NCBI GenBank assembly: GCA_002415135.1
Contig: DIBY01000015.1
Coordinates: forward strand, 1 to 64,000
Reading direction: 5' to 3'
Origin: Flavobacteriales bacterium UBA5040
GTDB taxonomy: Bacteria > Bacteroidota > Bacteroidia > Flavobacteriales > Weeksellaceae
DNA length: 64,000 nt
Part shown: positions 42,788-51,337 of the stretch, one piece after another
How the letters are laid out: every line of letters begins with the position of its first letter
Position numbering within the stretch: the stretch's first letter is position 1
Position numbers and translations under genes: made by a program
Notes under the pieces: model-generated
The model's database searches: none
Told to the model about the DNA's origin: nothing
The model's input: the letters and a program-made list of their open reading frames with translations, nothing else

Positions 42788-44071
42788 ATGAAGAAAATAA
42801 CTTTTATGTTGAGTGTATTGGTGGTCAATACTTACATGGCACAATTTAAAATTACGGTAGATGCACCGCAATCATTTACACCGAAAGAGGTGTATGTCTA
42901 CACGCTGAGCGGTTCTAAAGATGTCCTGAACAGCAAAGAAGTAAAAAAAGGAAACTCGTGGCAGGTTAAAATTGATAAGCCTTACACTGGAATGATGAAA
43001 TTATACTTTCCAGAAACAAATACCTCAATCAATTTTATTTCGGAGAATAAAGATGTGAAGATGAAGTTTGAAACCGAGAATGATAAAGTGGTCAATATCG
43101 ATTATTTGGATGAAGCCAATTATATTATGAATCAAATGCAGGATATTCAGCAGAAGAAAGAATATATCTTGCCCGCATTATATCAAATCAAAGAATATTA
43201 TAAAACGAAAAGTGATTTCAGTACCGCACTTAACAATGAGGTGCTTCGGCTTTCAAACGCTACTCCAAATATGAGTAACTTTCCGTTTGTTAGTTTTTAT
43301 AATACCAACTATACACGGTTTTTAGAAAAGAATGCCACTAAGAAACCAATCACTCATGATGAAATCATTGATTTTTTAAATAAATCCAATGAGATGCTTG
43401 AAGGTTCGTCTCTGATGAGACCAGTTCTCGTGGCTTATTTAAATGCTGGCTCCAGCGCAAACGTTGCGGCAGATGTTGATAAGCTACTTAAGGTTGTTAA
43501 TGTAGAAACTCCACGCGGACAAACAGTCCTTTCTGAGCTTATTGAGATCTTTGATACCTACGGAATGCAGGATTTAAAAGATAAATATCTGACTGAAGCC
43601 AAGAGTTTAAAATGTACCATCAATGAGCGTTTAACAAAAACGATTGCTACCAATATGAATACGGAGATTGGCGCCACGTTTCCTAATTATGTTTTCAATA
43701 GTGCTACCAATACTAAAGCTAAATCAATCTACGATATTAAGGCAGATAAGAAAGTTATTATCTTCTGGGCATCTACTTGTTCGCATTGCGAAACCGATTT
43801 ACCGAAGATTATTGAGAAATATAAGGCCATTAAAGGACTCAATGCAGAAGTTATTGCATTTTCTTTAGACAGTGATCGGGCTGCGTACGAAAGTAAGGTG
43901 AAGATGTTACCTTGGGTCAATGATTCAGAATTGAAAGGTTGGAACAGTTCATTTTCAGAGACTTATAATATACGTGCGACACCCAGCTATTTTGTTTTAG
44001 ACAGCAATAATAAAATCATTGCTAAGCCAGATCATGCTGCAGATGTAATTTCTTACTTAAAGTTAAATTAA
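42788..44071 (+). CDS. TlpA-family disulfide reductase (thioredoxin-like, exported)
   Basis: 427 residues: signal peptide (cut near TYMAQ), an N-terminal ~250-residue domain of beta strands then helices like the DUF4369-containing Bacteroidota TlpA proteins, and a C-terminal thioredoxin fold with the active-site WASTCSHCETDLPK (CSHC), IRATPSYFVLD with cis-Pro. Likely a periplasmic thiol-disulfide reductase; partner unknown. It starts 11 bases after the terminator, so its promoter must overlap that element or it depends on read-through. Confidence 0.87.
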   Translation: MKKITFMLSVLVVNTYMAQFKITVDAPQSFTPKEVYVYTLSGSKDVLNSKEVKKGNSWQVKIDKPYTGMMKLYFPETNTSINFISENKDVKMKFETENDKVVNIDYLDEANYIMNQMQDIQQKKEYILPALYQIKEYYKTKSDFSTALNNEVLRLSNATPNMSNFPFVSFYNTNYTRFLEKNATKKPITHDEIIDFLNKSNEMLEGSSLMRPVLVAYLNAGSSANVAADVDKLLKVVNVETPRGQTVLSELIEIFDTYGMQDLKDKYLTEAKSLKCTINERLTKTIATNMNTEIGATFPNYVFNSATNTKAKSIYDIKADKKVIIFWASTCSHCETDLPKIIEKYKAIKGLNAEVIAFSLDSDRAAYESKVKMLPWVNDSELKGWNSSFSETYNIRATPSYFVLDSNNKIIAKPDHAADVISYLKLN

Positions 44072-44073
44072 TT

Positions 44074-44104
44074 TTTGCTACCTCGTAAAATATATTTATA
44101 TTTG
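44074..44104 (+). promoter_or_regulatory. Promoter of tRNA-Met (TTTG / TATATTTG)
   Basis: TTTG at 44074-44077 and TATATTTG at 44097-44104 with 19 bases between; both perfect. Confidence 0.7.
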
Positions 44105-44118
44105 CACCACCTTAAAAA

Positions 44119-44192
44119 GGCGAGGTAGCTCAGTTGGTTAGAGCGCAGGATTCATAACCCTGAGGTCACGGGTTCAATTCCCGTCTTCGCTA
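44119..44192 (+). tRNA. tRNA-Met (CAT anticodon)
   Basis: 74 bases. Acceptor GGCGAGG (44119-44125) pairs with CTTCGCT (44185-44191) including G-U pairs. The D arm has GCTCAGTTGGTTAGAGC, the anticodon loop TTCATAA (CAT) and the T arm ACGGG-TTCAATT-CCCGT. The discriminator is A at 44192 and CCA is not encoded. It looks like elongator tRNA-Met; a CAT tRNA-Ile2 (lysidine) is less likely but cannot be excluded by eye. Confidence 0.92.
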
Positions 44193-44195
44193 CTA

Positions 44196-44223
44196 AAAGT
44201 CCAGTTTTCACTGGACTTTTTTT
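44196..44223 (+). terminator. Terminator after tRNA-Met
   Basis: Stem AAAGTCCAGT / ACTGGACTTT with a TTTTC loop, then a T run. Confidence 0.92.
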
Positions 44224-44461
44224 GTGGATTAATTCTCTGATTTTAGAGGTCAGTAAATCTAAATTTGGAGACATCGAAATACCGAAATTTCAATTTTCTT
44301 ATTAAAAGCTGAATCGTATTTTTTTCATTTTTAAAACTTCTGTTTTTTTCCACTAATAATTAATTATTGTCGATAGTTTCATCTTAATTCGAATCCTTTG
44401 TTGTCGAATCGGCAATGTGCAGTTTTTTTATCTTTATTTCGAGAAATTTAGTGAGAAAAAG
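44224..44461. other. AT-rich intergenic stretch, no gene seen
   Basis: Between the tRNA terminator and a candidate small-RNA promoter. I see no coding frame and no stable hairpin. Confidence 0.5.
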
Positions 44462-44590
44462 TTTGTAGTTGCAAATATAATTTATACATTTACAGCGCTT
44501 TAAAAATGGCGTTTGCCATCAATAAGGCATAAATTTTTTTTCATCATTTGTGTTTTAGAATCGTACCGTAAGGTGCGATTCTTTTTTTAT
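44462..44590 (+). ncRNA. Candidate small RNA with its own promoter and terminator
   Basis: TTTG (44462-44465) and TACATTTA (44485-44492, one mismatch to TAnnTTTG) are 19 bases apart and predict a start near 44498. An 11-bp hairpin AGAATCGTACC / GGTGCGATTCT with GTAA tetraloop (44557-44582) and a T run form a strong plus-strand terminator. The ~90-base transcript would also contain the perfect hairpin ATGGC-GTTT-GCCAT (44506-44519). No gene lies between the promoter and the terminator, apart from an 8-codon frame at 44506-44532. The flanking DUF3810 gene is on the other strand and does not use this terminator, since its tail on that strand is not T-rich. Confidence 0.45.
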
Positions 44591-44605
44591 TTAAAAACTA
44601 CTGTA

Positions 44606-45658
44606 TTACTTGTAACGAATAAGTAAGTCGATGAAATAGGAGTAGGTAATGCTTCCATCCTGTTGATTACTTTTCAGAAATAAATCGTTAGTGAATCCAA
44701 AAAAGACATCCAATAGACCTTCATGTTTTTTTACAAAAAGTTTTTCTGCGAGTCGATCGCGTTGCATTTCTGGAGAATATTCTGCTAAAATTTCTTTAAC
44801 AAACTCAGGATCACGTTCAGCTAAAAAATTTAATAGAGATTTTAATACAAAATAATCCGTACTGTATTTTAAATCCAGATTGGTCGAATTTTCACCGATT
44901 AGAAAACCAATAAAGTTTGCTTCCTGTTCTCTTGCGTAGCCCAACTGGTGTGCGCTCTCATGTGATAATGTAAAAGGAATATAAGTAGATGGAAGTGCTG
45001 AATTGTATTGTGCTTCAGCTGTAAACGGATTGTAATATCCCAAGATTCCACTATAGCTCATTATTGGTTTAAATAAACTCGATTTAAAGGCCTGAATTCT
45101 TGTTCCTTTTTTATTGTTTAAAGACGATGGTAGTTGGGTTTGATTCCTTAGTATCTCATCTTTAATGACGTTTATATTGGTGATTGTAAATACACCACTT
45201 TGATCTTCTTTTACCAAAGAGCGGGTCTTCCGGCACTTCTCCAGATATTCAAAGGTCAGCTGCTTGATGTACGATAGTTCTAATTCTTTTTCTGGTAGTT
45301 TTTCCAGTAATGGTTTTTGGAAATAAAGCATTCCCCAAGAAATCTGATAAATGAAATAGAGAATGTTAATAAGGATCAAAAACTTCAACACATATTTTTT
45401 TCTGCTATTTTGTTTTAAAATTTTAAAAATGAAAAAAAGAAAGATCGAAATAATTAAAATATAGAATACATCACCAACCGAAAATGGTATGCTGGAATAT
45501 AGGATCTGATGAAAACCTTTTTGAATTTCAAATAATCTTTCAAAGAAAGTAACAACAACGTCTATTTTTGATAAAATGAAAAATAAAAGAAATTGGGCAA
45601 GTAATATACCTGCCCAAAATCTTTTTTTATGATATAATTTTACTTTATTCGTTTTCAT
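44606..45658 (-). CDS. DUF3810 family membrane protein with HExxH motif
   Basis: 350 residues from ATG 45658 (a GTG at 45673 would add five). Three N-terminal membrane helices (about 15-33, 58-80 and 88-112), then a soluble domain with SHESAHQLGYAREQEANF: HExxH plus a downstream E in the EANF position, the pattern of zinc metallopeptidases. The family is DUF3810; enzymatic activity is inferred only from the motif. It overlaps the stop of the upstream transporter gene by 14 bases, so the two are co-transcribed. Confidence 0.83.
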   Translation of the reverse strand: MKTNKVKLYHKKRFWAGILLAQFLLFFILSKIDVVVTFFERLFEIQKGFHQILYSSIPFSVGDVFYILIISIFLFFIFKILKQNSRKKYVLKFLILINILYFIYQISWGMLYFQKPLLEKLPEKELELSYIKQLTFEYLEKCRKTRSLVKEDQSGVFTITNINVIKDEILRNQTQLPSSLNNKKGTRIQAFKSSLFKPIMSYSGILGYYNPFTAEAQYNSALPSTYIPFTLSHESAHQLGYAREQEANFIGFLIGENSTNLDLKYSTDYFVLKSLLNFLAERDPEFVKEILAEYSPEMQRDRLAEKLFVKKHEGLLDVFFGFTNDLFLKSNQQDGSITYSYFIDLLIRYK

Positions 45659-47411
45659 TCGATGAATTTTCACCCATAATAATTCCTTGTCTTTTCAAAA
45701 TTTTCGGAGCAATAAATCCGTAGAACGCTAAATAAGAAAAACATAGGATAGGAATAACATATGAAAAATGAGTCCACGTAATGCCCATTATCCCTGCGGG
45801 ATTCGTGAGATCAAAATCACAAATATAACCTTGGATCAATGGAATAATACCTCCACCCAAAATCATCATGATTAAAAAAGAGGACGCCTTACCCGTGTTT
45901 TTTCCTAAACCAGCGATTGCTAAATCAAATATGGAAGGCCACATAATGGAACAGAATAAACCTCCTGATATAAAGAAATATTTTGCAATCTCTTTGTCTG
46001 GATAAACCAATCCTAAGAACATCATTGTTACACCCGCCACACCAAATATCATCAGGGTTTTCCCAGCGTTTTTACCACCAATAAAACTCATGATAATAAA
46101 GGCTATGATCCAAATAGCGTAAATATAAAATGAAGAAACATCTTTTCCGCTTAGTTCATTGGCAACAATGATAATTAAAAAGGCAATAAACGGAACAATA
46201 AATTTAAGAATCATATTGCTTAGTTTCGAAATACTAAATACATTAATACTTCCATTCCAGCGTCCGATCATTAAACTTCCCCAGTATAGCGAAACAAAAG
46301 GAGCGATGTTATATTCTAATATACCGCCGAATTCTTTAGTATGTAATAATGCTGGCAGATTACTAATAATGGAAACCTCTACGCCAACGTAGAGAAAGAT
46401 CGCTAACATTCCCAGATATAATTGGGGATAGTGAAATATGCTGAATTTCGCTGAGCCTTCATCAATCTGTGCTTCTTCCTCTTTGGCCGGATCTTCAATT
46501 TTAGAAAATAACATAAAAATGGCAACCAAAATAAATGCTAATCCTAATACAATGAACGGTGTTTTAACTAAAGTTAAATGCTCTTTAACAAAGCCAGTGG
46601 GATACGTAATATTGGTAGACCGTTGTTTAATTTCGCCAAGTTTGATAGAATAGTCATCGATTTGCTTTTCAGTTGCAGTGGTACTTTGATCAATTAAAGC
46701 GATCTGCTTGTCAAGATCGTCTACATTGTTTTGTACAGTAGCAATAACGTCATTCACCAGGACAGGATCATCTTGACGATCAATTTTTAAGTCATTAATG
46801 TTTTTGATGAGTTCTGTCTTATGCGTTTGATACTCGTTTTTTACGATCTCAATTTTTGAAAGTTCACTGCTCTTTACCGTAGTTTCTTCTTTGTTACCCA
46901 TTCCGAATAAGGCAATACCAACTAAAATTGGTCCTATGGTTGTACCCAAAGAATTGATTCCACCTGCCATTGTTAGTCGGTGAGCACCAGTTTGGGGACT
47001 GCCCATTTTTATGGCAAGCGGATTTGCTACAATTTGTTGAACGGAAAATCCTAGACCTACAATGAATAAAGCCGCTAAAAAGAACCAAAAACTTGCCGCA
47101 GCTGCTGCCGGTACAAACAGAAATGCGCCAATTGCTGAAATCACAAGACCAACTGCAAGCGTTTTTTTATAACCGAATTTTTGTAGAATATCCGTTTTCA
47201 AGGAGATGATAAAGAAAATCACAGAGCCAACAAAATAAGCCAGATAAAATGCCCACGCAACCAATTGACTTTGCACTTGCGAAAGAACAAACCATTTCTT
47301 AAAAACAGGAATTAAAATATCATTACTGGCCGCCACAAATCCCCAAAAGAAAAAAACTACAATTAAGGATAAAAACTGTGACCATTTGGTCTGTTGCTGA
47401 TTTTGTTCCAT
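45645..47411 (-). CDS. FucP-like MFS sugar transporter with an inserted coiled-coil loop
   Basis: 588 residues; a proton-coupled sugar symporter-like MFS protein of the FHS (FucP/glucose-galactose) type. Twelve membrane helices are visible, with QSQLVAWAFYLAYFVGS early and QQIVANPLAIKMG in helix 4. Between helices 6 and 7 (about residues 185-275) there is an extra ~90-residue hydrophilic segment with heptad-like spacing (EIVKNEYQTHKTELIKNIN, then NNVDDLDKQIALIDQ), which plain FucP proteins of ~430 residues lack. Probably sugar uptake; substrate unknown. Confidence 0.85.
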   Translation of the reverse strand: MEQNQQQTKWSQFLSLIVVFFFWGFVAASNDILIPVFKKWFVLSQVQSQLVAWAFYLAYFVGSVIFFIISLKTDILQKFGYKKTLAVGLVISAIGAFLFVPAAAAASFWFFLAALFIVGLGFSVQQIVANPLAIKMGSPQTGAHRLTMAGGINSLGTTIGPILVGIALFGMGNKEETTVKSSELSKIEIVKNEYQTHKTELIKNINDLKIDRQDDPVLVNDVIATVQNNVDDLDKQIALIDQSTTATEKQIDDYSIKLGEIKQRSTNITYPTGFVKEHLTLVKTPFIVLGLAFILVAIFMLFSKIEDPAKEEEAQIDEGSAKFSIFHYPQLYLGMLAIFLYVGVEVSIISNLPALLHTKEFGGILEYNIAPFVSLYWGSLMIGRWNGSINVFSISKLSNMILKFIVPFIAFLIIIVANELSGKDVSSFYIYAIWIIAFIIMSFIGGKNAGKTLMIFGVAGVTMMFLGLVYPDKEIAKYFFISGGLFCSIMWPSIFDLAIAGLGKNTGKASSFLIMMILGGGIIPLIQGYICDFDLTNPAGIMGITWTHFSYVIPILCFSYLAFYGFIAPKILKRQGIIMGENSSNENE

Positions 47412-47441
47412 ATTTTTCTTGATATTTTAATTACTTGAAAA

Positions 47442-47449
47442 CAAATATA
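47442..47449 (-). promoter_or_regulatory. -7 element of the MFS-DUF3810 operon (TATATTTG, minus strand)
   Basis: Perfect TAnnTTTG, 30 bases before the transporter start. Confidence 0.55.
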
Positions 47450-47462
47450 ACTATTTAAATTC

Positions 47463-48188
47463 TCAAATTGCAGTTTGCAATATATTTTTCATTTTCGAAT
47501 GTGCTTCTGCCTTTAGCATCGCAACAGATTGATCAGGCTGCATGATATCATTGAAATATACTTTCACTTTTCCCGGATATCCTTTTGAATAATTAAAGGG
47601 AAACATCTCTTTCAAACCAACAAAGGTAAAAACGGTAATCGGTGATTGATGTTTGGAGGCCAATATAAAAGCGCCATCTTTAAAGGAATCCAATAAAACA
47701 GAAGTGTCATCAGGAACACCACCTTCAGGAAAGATAACGATGCTTTGTCCTTCTTCCATCCTTTCCTCACATCGGCGATAGACGTCTGCACGGCTACGCG
47801 CTGAAGTTCGATCGACCATCACACAGATTCTTTTATAGACTGTTCCAAAAATCGGAATTTTCACCAGTTCTTTTTTACCAACGTAACATAGCGGATGATT
47901 CGGCATTAAAATACAAGGAAGCATTACATCCATAATCGAGGTGTGATTAGAAATGAAAACGTACTGCTGATTCTTATCAATCTTTTTATCAGTCAGGTTG
48001 ATTAATTCATACCGAAAGCCCATTCCATAAAACATTCCGAAACACCAAAGGCGTATGAAGAAATAGGCGTAGCGATAATGTTCTTTTTTAATGGAAAAAA
48101 GCAAGACCGGAATTCCAAGAATAATAGTTAGGAATGCTCCTAAAAGCATCATCCAGCCACGCCAGATATAATTTAAAATTTTTGTCAT
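47463..48188 (-). CDS. 1-acyl-sn-glycerol-3-phosphate acyltransferase (PlsC-like)
   Basis: 241 residues. N-terminal membrane helix (about 12-35), the acyltransferase HX4D motif in SNHTSIMDVML, and the substrate motif FPEGGVPDD. PlsC makes phosphatidic acid from lysophosphatidic acid at the inner membrane; the acceptor here could be another lysolipid. It starts 61 bases from the GtrA gene on the same strand. Confidence 0.9.
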   Translation of the reverse strand: MTKILNYIWRGWMMLLGAFLTIILGIPVLLFSIKKEHYRYAYFFIRLWCFGMFYGMGFRYELINLTDKKIDKNQQYVFISNHTSIMDVMLPCILMPNHPLCYVGKKELVKIPIFGTVYKRICVMVDRTSARSRADVYRRCEERMEEGQSIVIFPEGGVPDDTSVLLDSFKDGAFILASKHQSPITVFTFVGLKEMFPFNYSKGYPGKVKVYFNDIMQPDQSVAMLKAEAHSKMKNILQTAI

Positions 48189-48249
48189 ATGCTTTTTAAA
48201 AATCGCTTTTTGCGTGAATTACTAAACGGCTAATCTTCATTATTACTAT

Positions 48250-48708
48250 TTAACCGTTGAAAATAACTTTTTTCTTCACCGTGTAATTTAAAATAGACAC
48301 CAATAGGATCGCAGCTATTTTACTTAGAATTTCCTTACTGATTACAATAATGCCTAAATCAAGGTGTGCTGTAAACATAAATCTAAAGAAAAGCTGGAAA
48401 AAGGTTAAGCTGAGTATCGTCGAGAAAAAGGAAACAAACATGAAGTAAGCAAATTCTCTCTTTTTAGAATGTTTGCCACGTTCAAAGACAAACCAAATGC
48501 TCAAAAAATAGTTGGTGATGATGCCACAACTGGTAGAGAAAATATTACTGAGCGGAAAGTGAATGCCATGAAAGTTATTTTCTTGAGAGAAAATACGCGG
48601 TAAATAAACACTGAATATTTTAAATGAAGCAATTTCTACTACAGCGCTTAGCGCTCCCGCGACGACGAAAAGTAAAACCTGTTTATGTTTAAGTAAAAGT
48701 TCTTTCAT
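48250..48708 (-). CDS. GtrA family membrane protein
   Basis: 152 residues with four membrane helices (about 11-31, 45-66, 80-105, 115-140); FVVAGALSAVVEIASF and SCGIITNYFLSIWFVF match GtrA. GtrA-like proteins move polyprenyl-linked sugars or assist cell-envelope glycan assembly. A perfect minus-strand -7 element lies 12 bases upstream. Confidence 0.85.
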   Translation of the reverse strand: MKELLLKHKQVLLFVVAGALSAVVEIASFKIFSVYLPRIFSQENNFHGIHFPLSNIFSTSCGIITNYFLSIWFVFERGKHSKKREFAYFMFVSFFSTILSLTFFQLFFRFMFTAHLDLGIIVISKEILSKIAAILLVSILNYTVKKKVIFNG

Positions 48709-48719
48709 AGATGTTGCTG

Positions 48720-48727
48720 CAAATTTA
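48720..48727 (-). promoter_or_regulatory. -7 element of the GtrA gene (TAAATTTG, minus strand)
   Basis: Perfect TAnnTTTG, 12 bases before the start codon. Confidence 0.5.
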
Positions 48728-48924
48728 AAACTATATGTTAAACAATCAGAAAAACTTGTTAAAATATTTTTTTAATTCAATATATTGATTACTTTTAATT
48801 TTCGAAAGCGATTTATTATAGGATAATTTAATCTTTCTCAATGAGTTAATGTGCTGGTTTTGTTGTCCTAAAGACCGATGGAAATTATAAAAACTTAATT
48901 AAATTAAATAACCAAGTCATCACG

Positions 48925-49176
48925 ATGATCACAAAAAAAACGTACAGAAAATTTACGCCACAACAAAAAAAAATTGAGGAATTAGAGAAAAACAGTCCTC
49001 GGTTCAAAAGAGTTTATACAGAATATGAAACAATGTCCGATGAATTATGGAATTTAGAAAACACAGATGTTACCAATATTCCTGATGATTTCATTGACGC
49101 AATGAAATTACAAACCGAATATCTGGAAGAAGAAATTGGTGATTGGCTTATCGAGAAAAGCACTGACTTGGCCTAA
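48925..49176 (+). CDS. Small conserved-looking hypothetical protein
   Basis: 83 residues, charged (many Glu and Lys) and apparently helical: KKIEELEKNSPRFKRVYTEYE and FIDAMKLQTEYLEEEIGDWL look like a coiled-coil or helical hairpin. No signal peptide, cysteine or membrane helix. I do not recognise a family with certainty. Amino-acid composition looks coding (no odd residue runs). It stands alone between divergent GtrA and a decayed gene. Confidence 0.65.
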   Translation: MITKKTYRKFTPQQKKIEELEKNSPRFKRVYTEYETMSDELWNLENTDVTNIPDDFIDAMKLQTEYLEEEIGDWLIEKSTDLA

Positions 49177-49365
49177 GTGCAAACTGACAAATTTTCTCTG
49201 ATATCAATTTTGGGCTTTTCAAATTTCGCACCTTTAAAGCACAATTAACTTAAATCACAGTAGCGCACAAATCAAATTACTTCAGAACATTTTCGACGAA
49301 TCCTTGTTTTGCTCTTCATTAATAGCAATAAATTCTAGGTAGGAGTTTCAATATTTAATATATTA
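49177..49365. other. Intergenic region before the AraC-like pseudogene
   Basis: About 190 AT-rich bases. Nothing convincing is visible. Confidence 0.4.
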
Positions 49366-49743
49366 ATGTTATCAGGTGTCATTCAAGGAATTGTCTTCAC
49401 TATACTTGTTTCGCTTTCTAAGAAGTACCGAACTAAATCGCTTTTTTTTTCTTGTAGTACTCATTATTTGTCTCGCCGTCAATAATTTACAGTACTTTTT
49501 GCTTGATTCAAAAATCTTTAGTATCAGAGATTTTTTTGGAATCATCTACATTCCAAGTGCTATCATTTCAATGGTGCTTTACTTTTTTTATGTCAAGTCT
49601 TTCCTCTTTCTGAAAATGAAAATGACTAATAAGCTACCTTTTTTACGATTTTTTATTTTCCTTGGACTTATGTTATATTAGAAGACTTCGCCATGACAAT
49701 AATTGAAATCTATTTATCGCGATTATTATTATTTTATTTCTAA
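49366..49743 (+). pseudogene. Decayed N-terminal part of an AraC-type regulator with membrane domain
   Basis: From ATG 49366 the frame reads MLSGVIQGIVFTILVSLSKK..RTKSLFF and then stops making sense. After a run of nine T's (49442-49450) the +1 frame continues FFLVVLIICLAVNNLQYF, then IYIPSAIISMVLYFFYVKSF. Removing one T joins them into the membrane-helix N-terminus of Bacteroidota AraC-family regulators (IQGI..., NNLQYFL, YIP...LYFF). After ~105 residues a stop occurs and the original frame resumes briefly (EDFAMTIIEIYL) to 49743. No HTH domain remains before cca, so this is a remnant. Confidence 0.6.
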
Positions 49744-49843
49744 ACCTTGAACTGACTATTTTTAAATAATGGTTATTAAGTTGACGACTTCACACTTTGG
49801 TTTTTGGTGCCATAATTCCTATCAACCCAACTTGTCTTTTTCT

Positions 49844-49851
49844 TATCTTTG
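49844..49851 (+). promoter_or_regulatory. -7 element of the cca promoter (TATCTTTG)
   Basis: Perfect TAnnTTTG, 37 bases before the chosen cca ATG. It rules out an in-frame start at 49769, upstream of it. Confidence 0.55.
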
Positions 49852-49888
49852 CACAAATCAACATTTTCGGATATCGGACTTTACGCTT

Positions 49889-51313
49889 ATGAATATTAAT
49901 CTTTCTCAAAATAAAAATTTCAAACTCTTCAAACTCATTTCAGAGGTCGCCGAAAAAAATAACCAAACCGTTTTTATTGTAGGTGGTTACGTTCGGGATT
50001 TATTGATGAAGAGAAAAGCGCCCACCGATATTGATTTTGTAACCGAAAGCAACGGAATCGATTTAGCCAAAGCCGTCGCCAACGAAATTAATCCAAAACT
50101 TAAAGTTTCTATTTTTAAAAATTATGGAACGGCAATGTTTAAATTTGAAGGCCTGGATTTAGAATTCGTAGGTGCACGAAAAGAAAGTTACGCTGAAGAT
50201 TCGCGCAAACCATCGATTGAAAATGGAACCTTAGAAGATGATCAGAAACGCCGTGATTTTACCATAAATGCTTTAGCGATTTCTTTAAATAAAGAAAGCT
50301 TCGGCGATTTAATTGATCCATTTGATGGCGTTCAGGATATCAAAAGAAGAATATTACGAACTCCTTTAGAACCAAGCCAGACTTATTCCGATGATCCTTT
50401 GCGAATGATGCGGGCGATTCGGTTTGCCTCTACTTTAAACTTTAAAATTGAAGAACATTCTCTAGCTTCCATTCAAAAAGAAGTGGAACGAATTAGAATT
50501 GTTTCCATGGAAAGAATTATGGTGGAGTTCAATAAAATCATGCTTTCCGAAAGACCTTCTTTAGGTTTAAAATTAATGGAAGAAACCGGAATTTTACATT
50601 TGGTTATTCCAGAATTGACCGCCTTAAAAGGGATTGAAGAAGTGGATGGACAAACCCATAAAGATAATTTTTGGCATACTTTAGAAGTCGTTGATAATAT
50701 TTCAGAAAATACCGAAAACCTTTGGCTTCGTTGGGCAGCTCTGCTTCACGATATCGGAAAAGCACCAACTAAAAAATTCTTAGAAGGAAACGGCTGGACT
50801 TTCCACGGTCATGAATTCTTAGGATCTAAAATGGTCAAGAATTTATTTTATAGACTTAAACTCCCGATGGGAAGCGATATGAAATATGTTCAGAAATTGG
50901 TAAAACTTTCTTCACGGCCAATTTCATTAATTGATGATGGAACTTCTGATTCCGCACTACGTAGACTTTTGTTTGATGCTGGTGAAGATCTGGAAGATCT
51001 ATTTATTTTGAACAAAGCAGATATTACCACCAAGAATTCTTCTAAACAAGCGAAATTTAAAAATAATTTTGAATATGTGGCTTTGAAAATTAAAGAAGTC
51101 GAAGAAAAAGATCAGGTTCGAAATTTTCAACCACCGATTTCAGGCGAAGAAATTATGGAGTTATTTAATTTAAAACCAAGCAGAGAAATCGGGATTTTAA
51201 AAGAAAAAGTAAAAGAAGCAATTCTCGAAGGAGAGATTACAAACGATAAACAAGAAGCCAGAAATTTTGTTATTAAAGAAGGTGAAAGTCTTGGTTTGAA
51301 GATTTCACTTTAG
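49889..51313 (+). CDS. cca: CCA tRNA nucleotidyltransferase, with replaced 3' end
   Basis: Adds or repairs the CCA end of tRNAs; needed here because the tRNA-Met gene lacks an encoded CCA. 474 residues from ATG 49889. Head domain IVGGYVRDLLMKRKAPTDIDFV with catalytic Asp pair, RRDFTINALAISL, then the RNA-binding helical domain DDPLRMMRAIRFA, and a C-terminal HD domain (LLHDIGKAPTKKF). The last ~50 codons (from 51164) have a second, diverged copy 2.86 kb downstream, so the present C-terminus was probably supplied by an inserted element. Confidence 0.93.
   Translation: MNINLSQNKNFKLFKLISEVAEKNNQTVFIVGGYVRDLLMKRKAPTDIDFVTESNGIDLAKAVANEINPKLKVSIFKNYGTAMFKFEGLDLEFVGARKESYAEDSRKPSIENGTLEDDQKRRDFTINALAISLNKESFGDLIDPFDGVQDIKRRILRTPLEPSQTYSDDPLRMMRAIRFASTLNFKIEEHSLASIQKEVERIRIVSMERIMVEFNKIMLSERPSLGLKLMEETGILHLVIPELTALKGIEEVDGQTHKDNFWHTLEVVDNISENTENLWLRWAALLHDIGKAPTKKFLEGNGWTFHGHEFLGSKMVKNLFYRLKLPMGSDMKYVQKLVKLSSRPISLIDDGTSDSALRRLLFDAGEDLEDLFILNKADITTKNSSKQAKFKNNFEYVALKIKEVEEKDQVRNFQPPISGEEIMELFNLKPSREIGILKEKVKEAILEGEITNDKQEARNFVIKEGESLGLKISL
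51164..51313 (+). repeat. cca 3'-end copy 1 (in frame with cca; att-like left end)
   Basis: This stretch encodes FNLKPSREIGILKEKVKEAI and onward to the cca stop. It matches 54023-54169 at roughly 85% of bases over the first ~125, with an identical 20-base core (agagaaatcgggattttaaa). Differences are mostly at third codon positions, so both copies evolved as coding sequence before being brought together. Confidence 0.8.
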
Positions 51314-51337
51314 CATAGTCTATTGTTTAGAGATTTT

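Noticed and set aside
49442..49450. Nine-T run as a phase-variation switch
   Set aside because: Correcting the frame still gives a protein that ends after about 105 residues without a DNA-binding domain, so there is nothing useful to switch on.
49376..49681. 101-codon frame as an intact small membrane protein
   Set aside because: Starts with a GTG inside another frame; the sequence reads as the middle of an AraC-type membrane domain after a frameshift.
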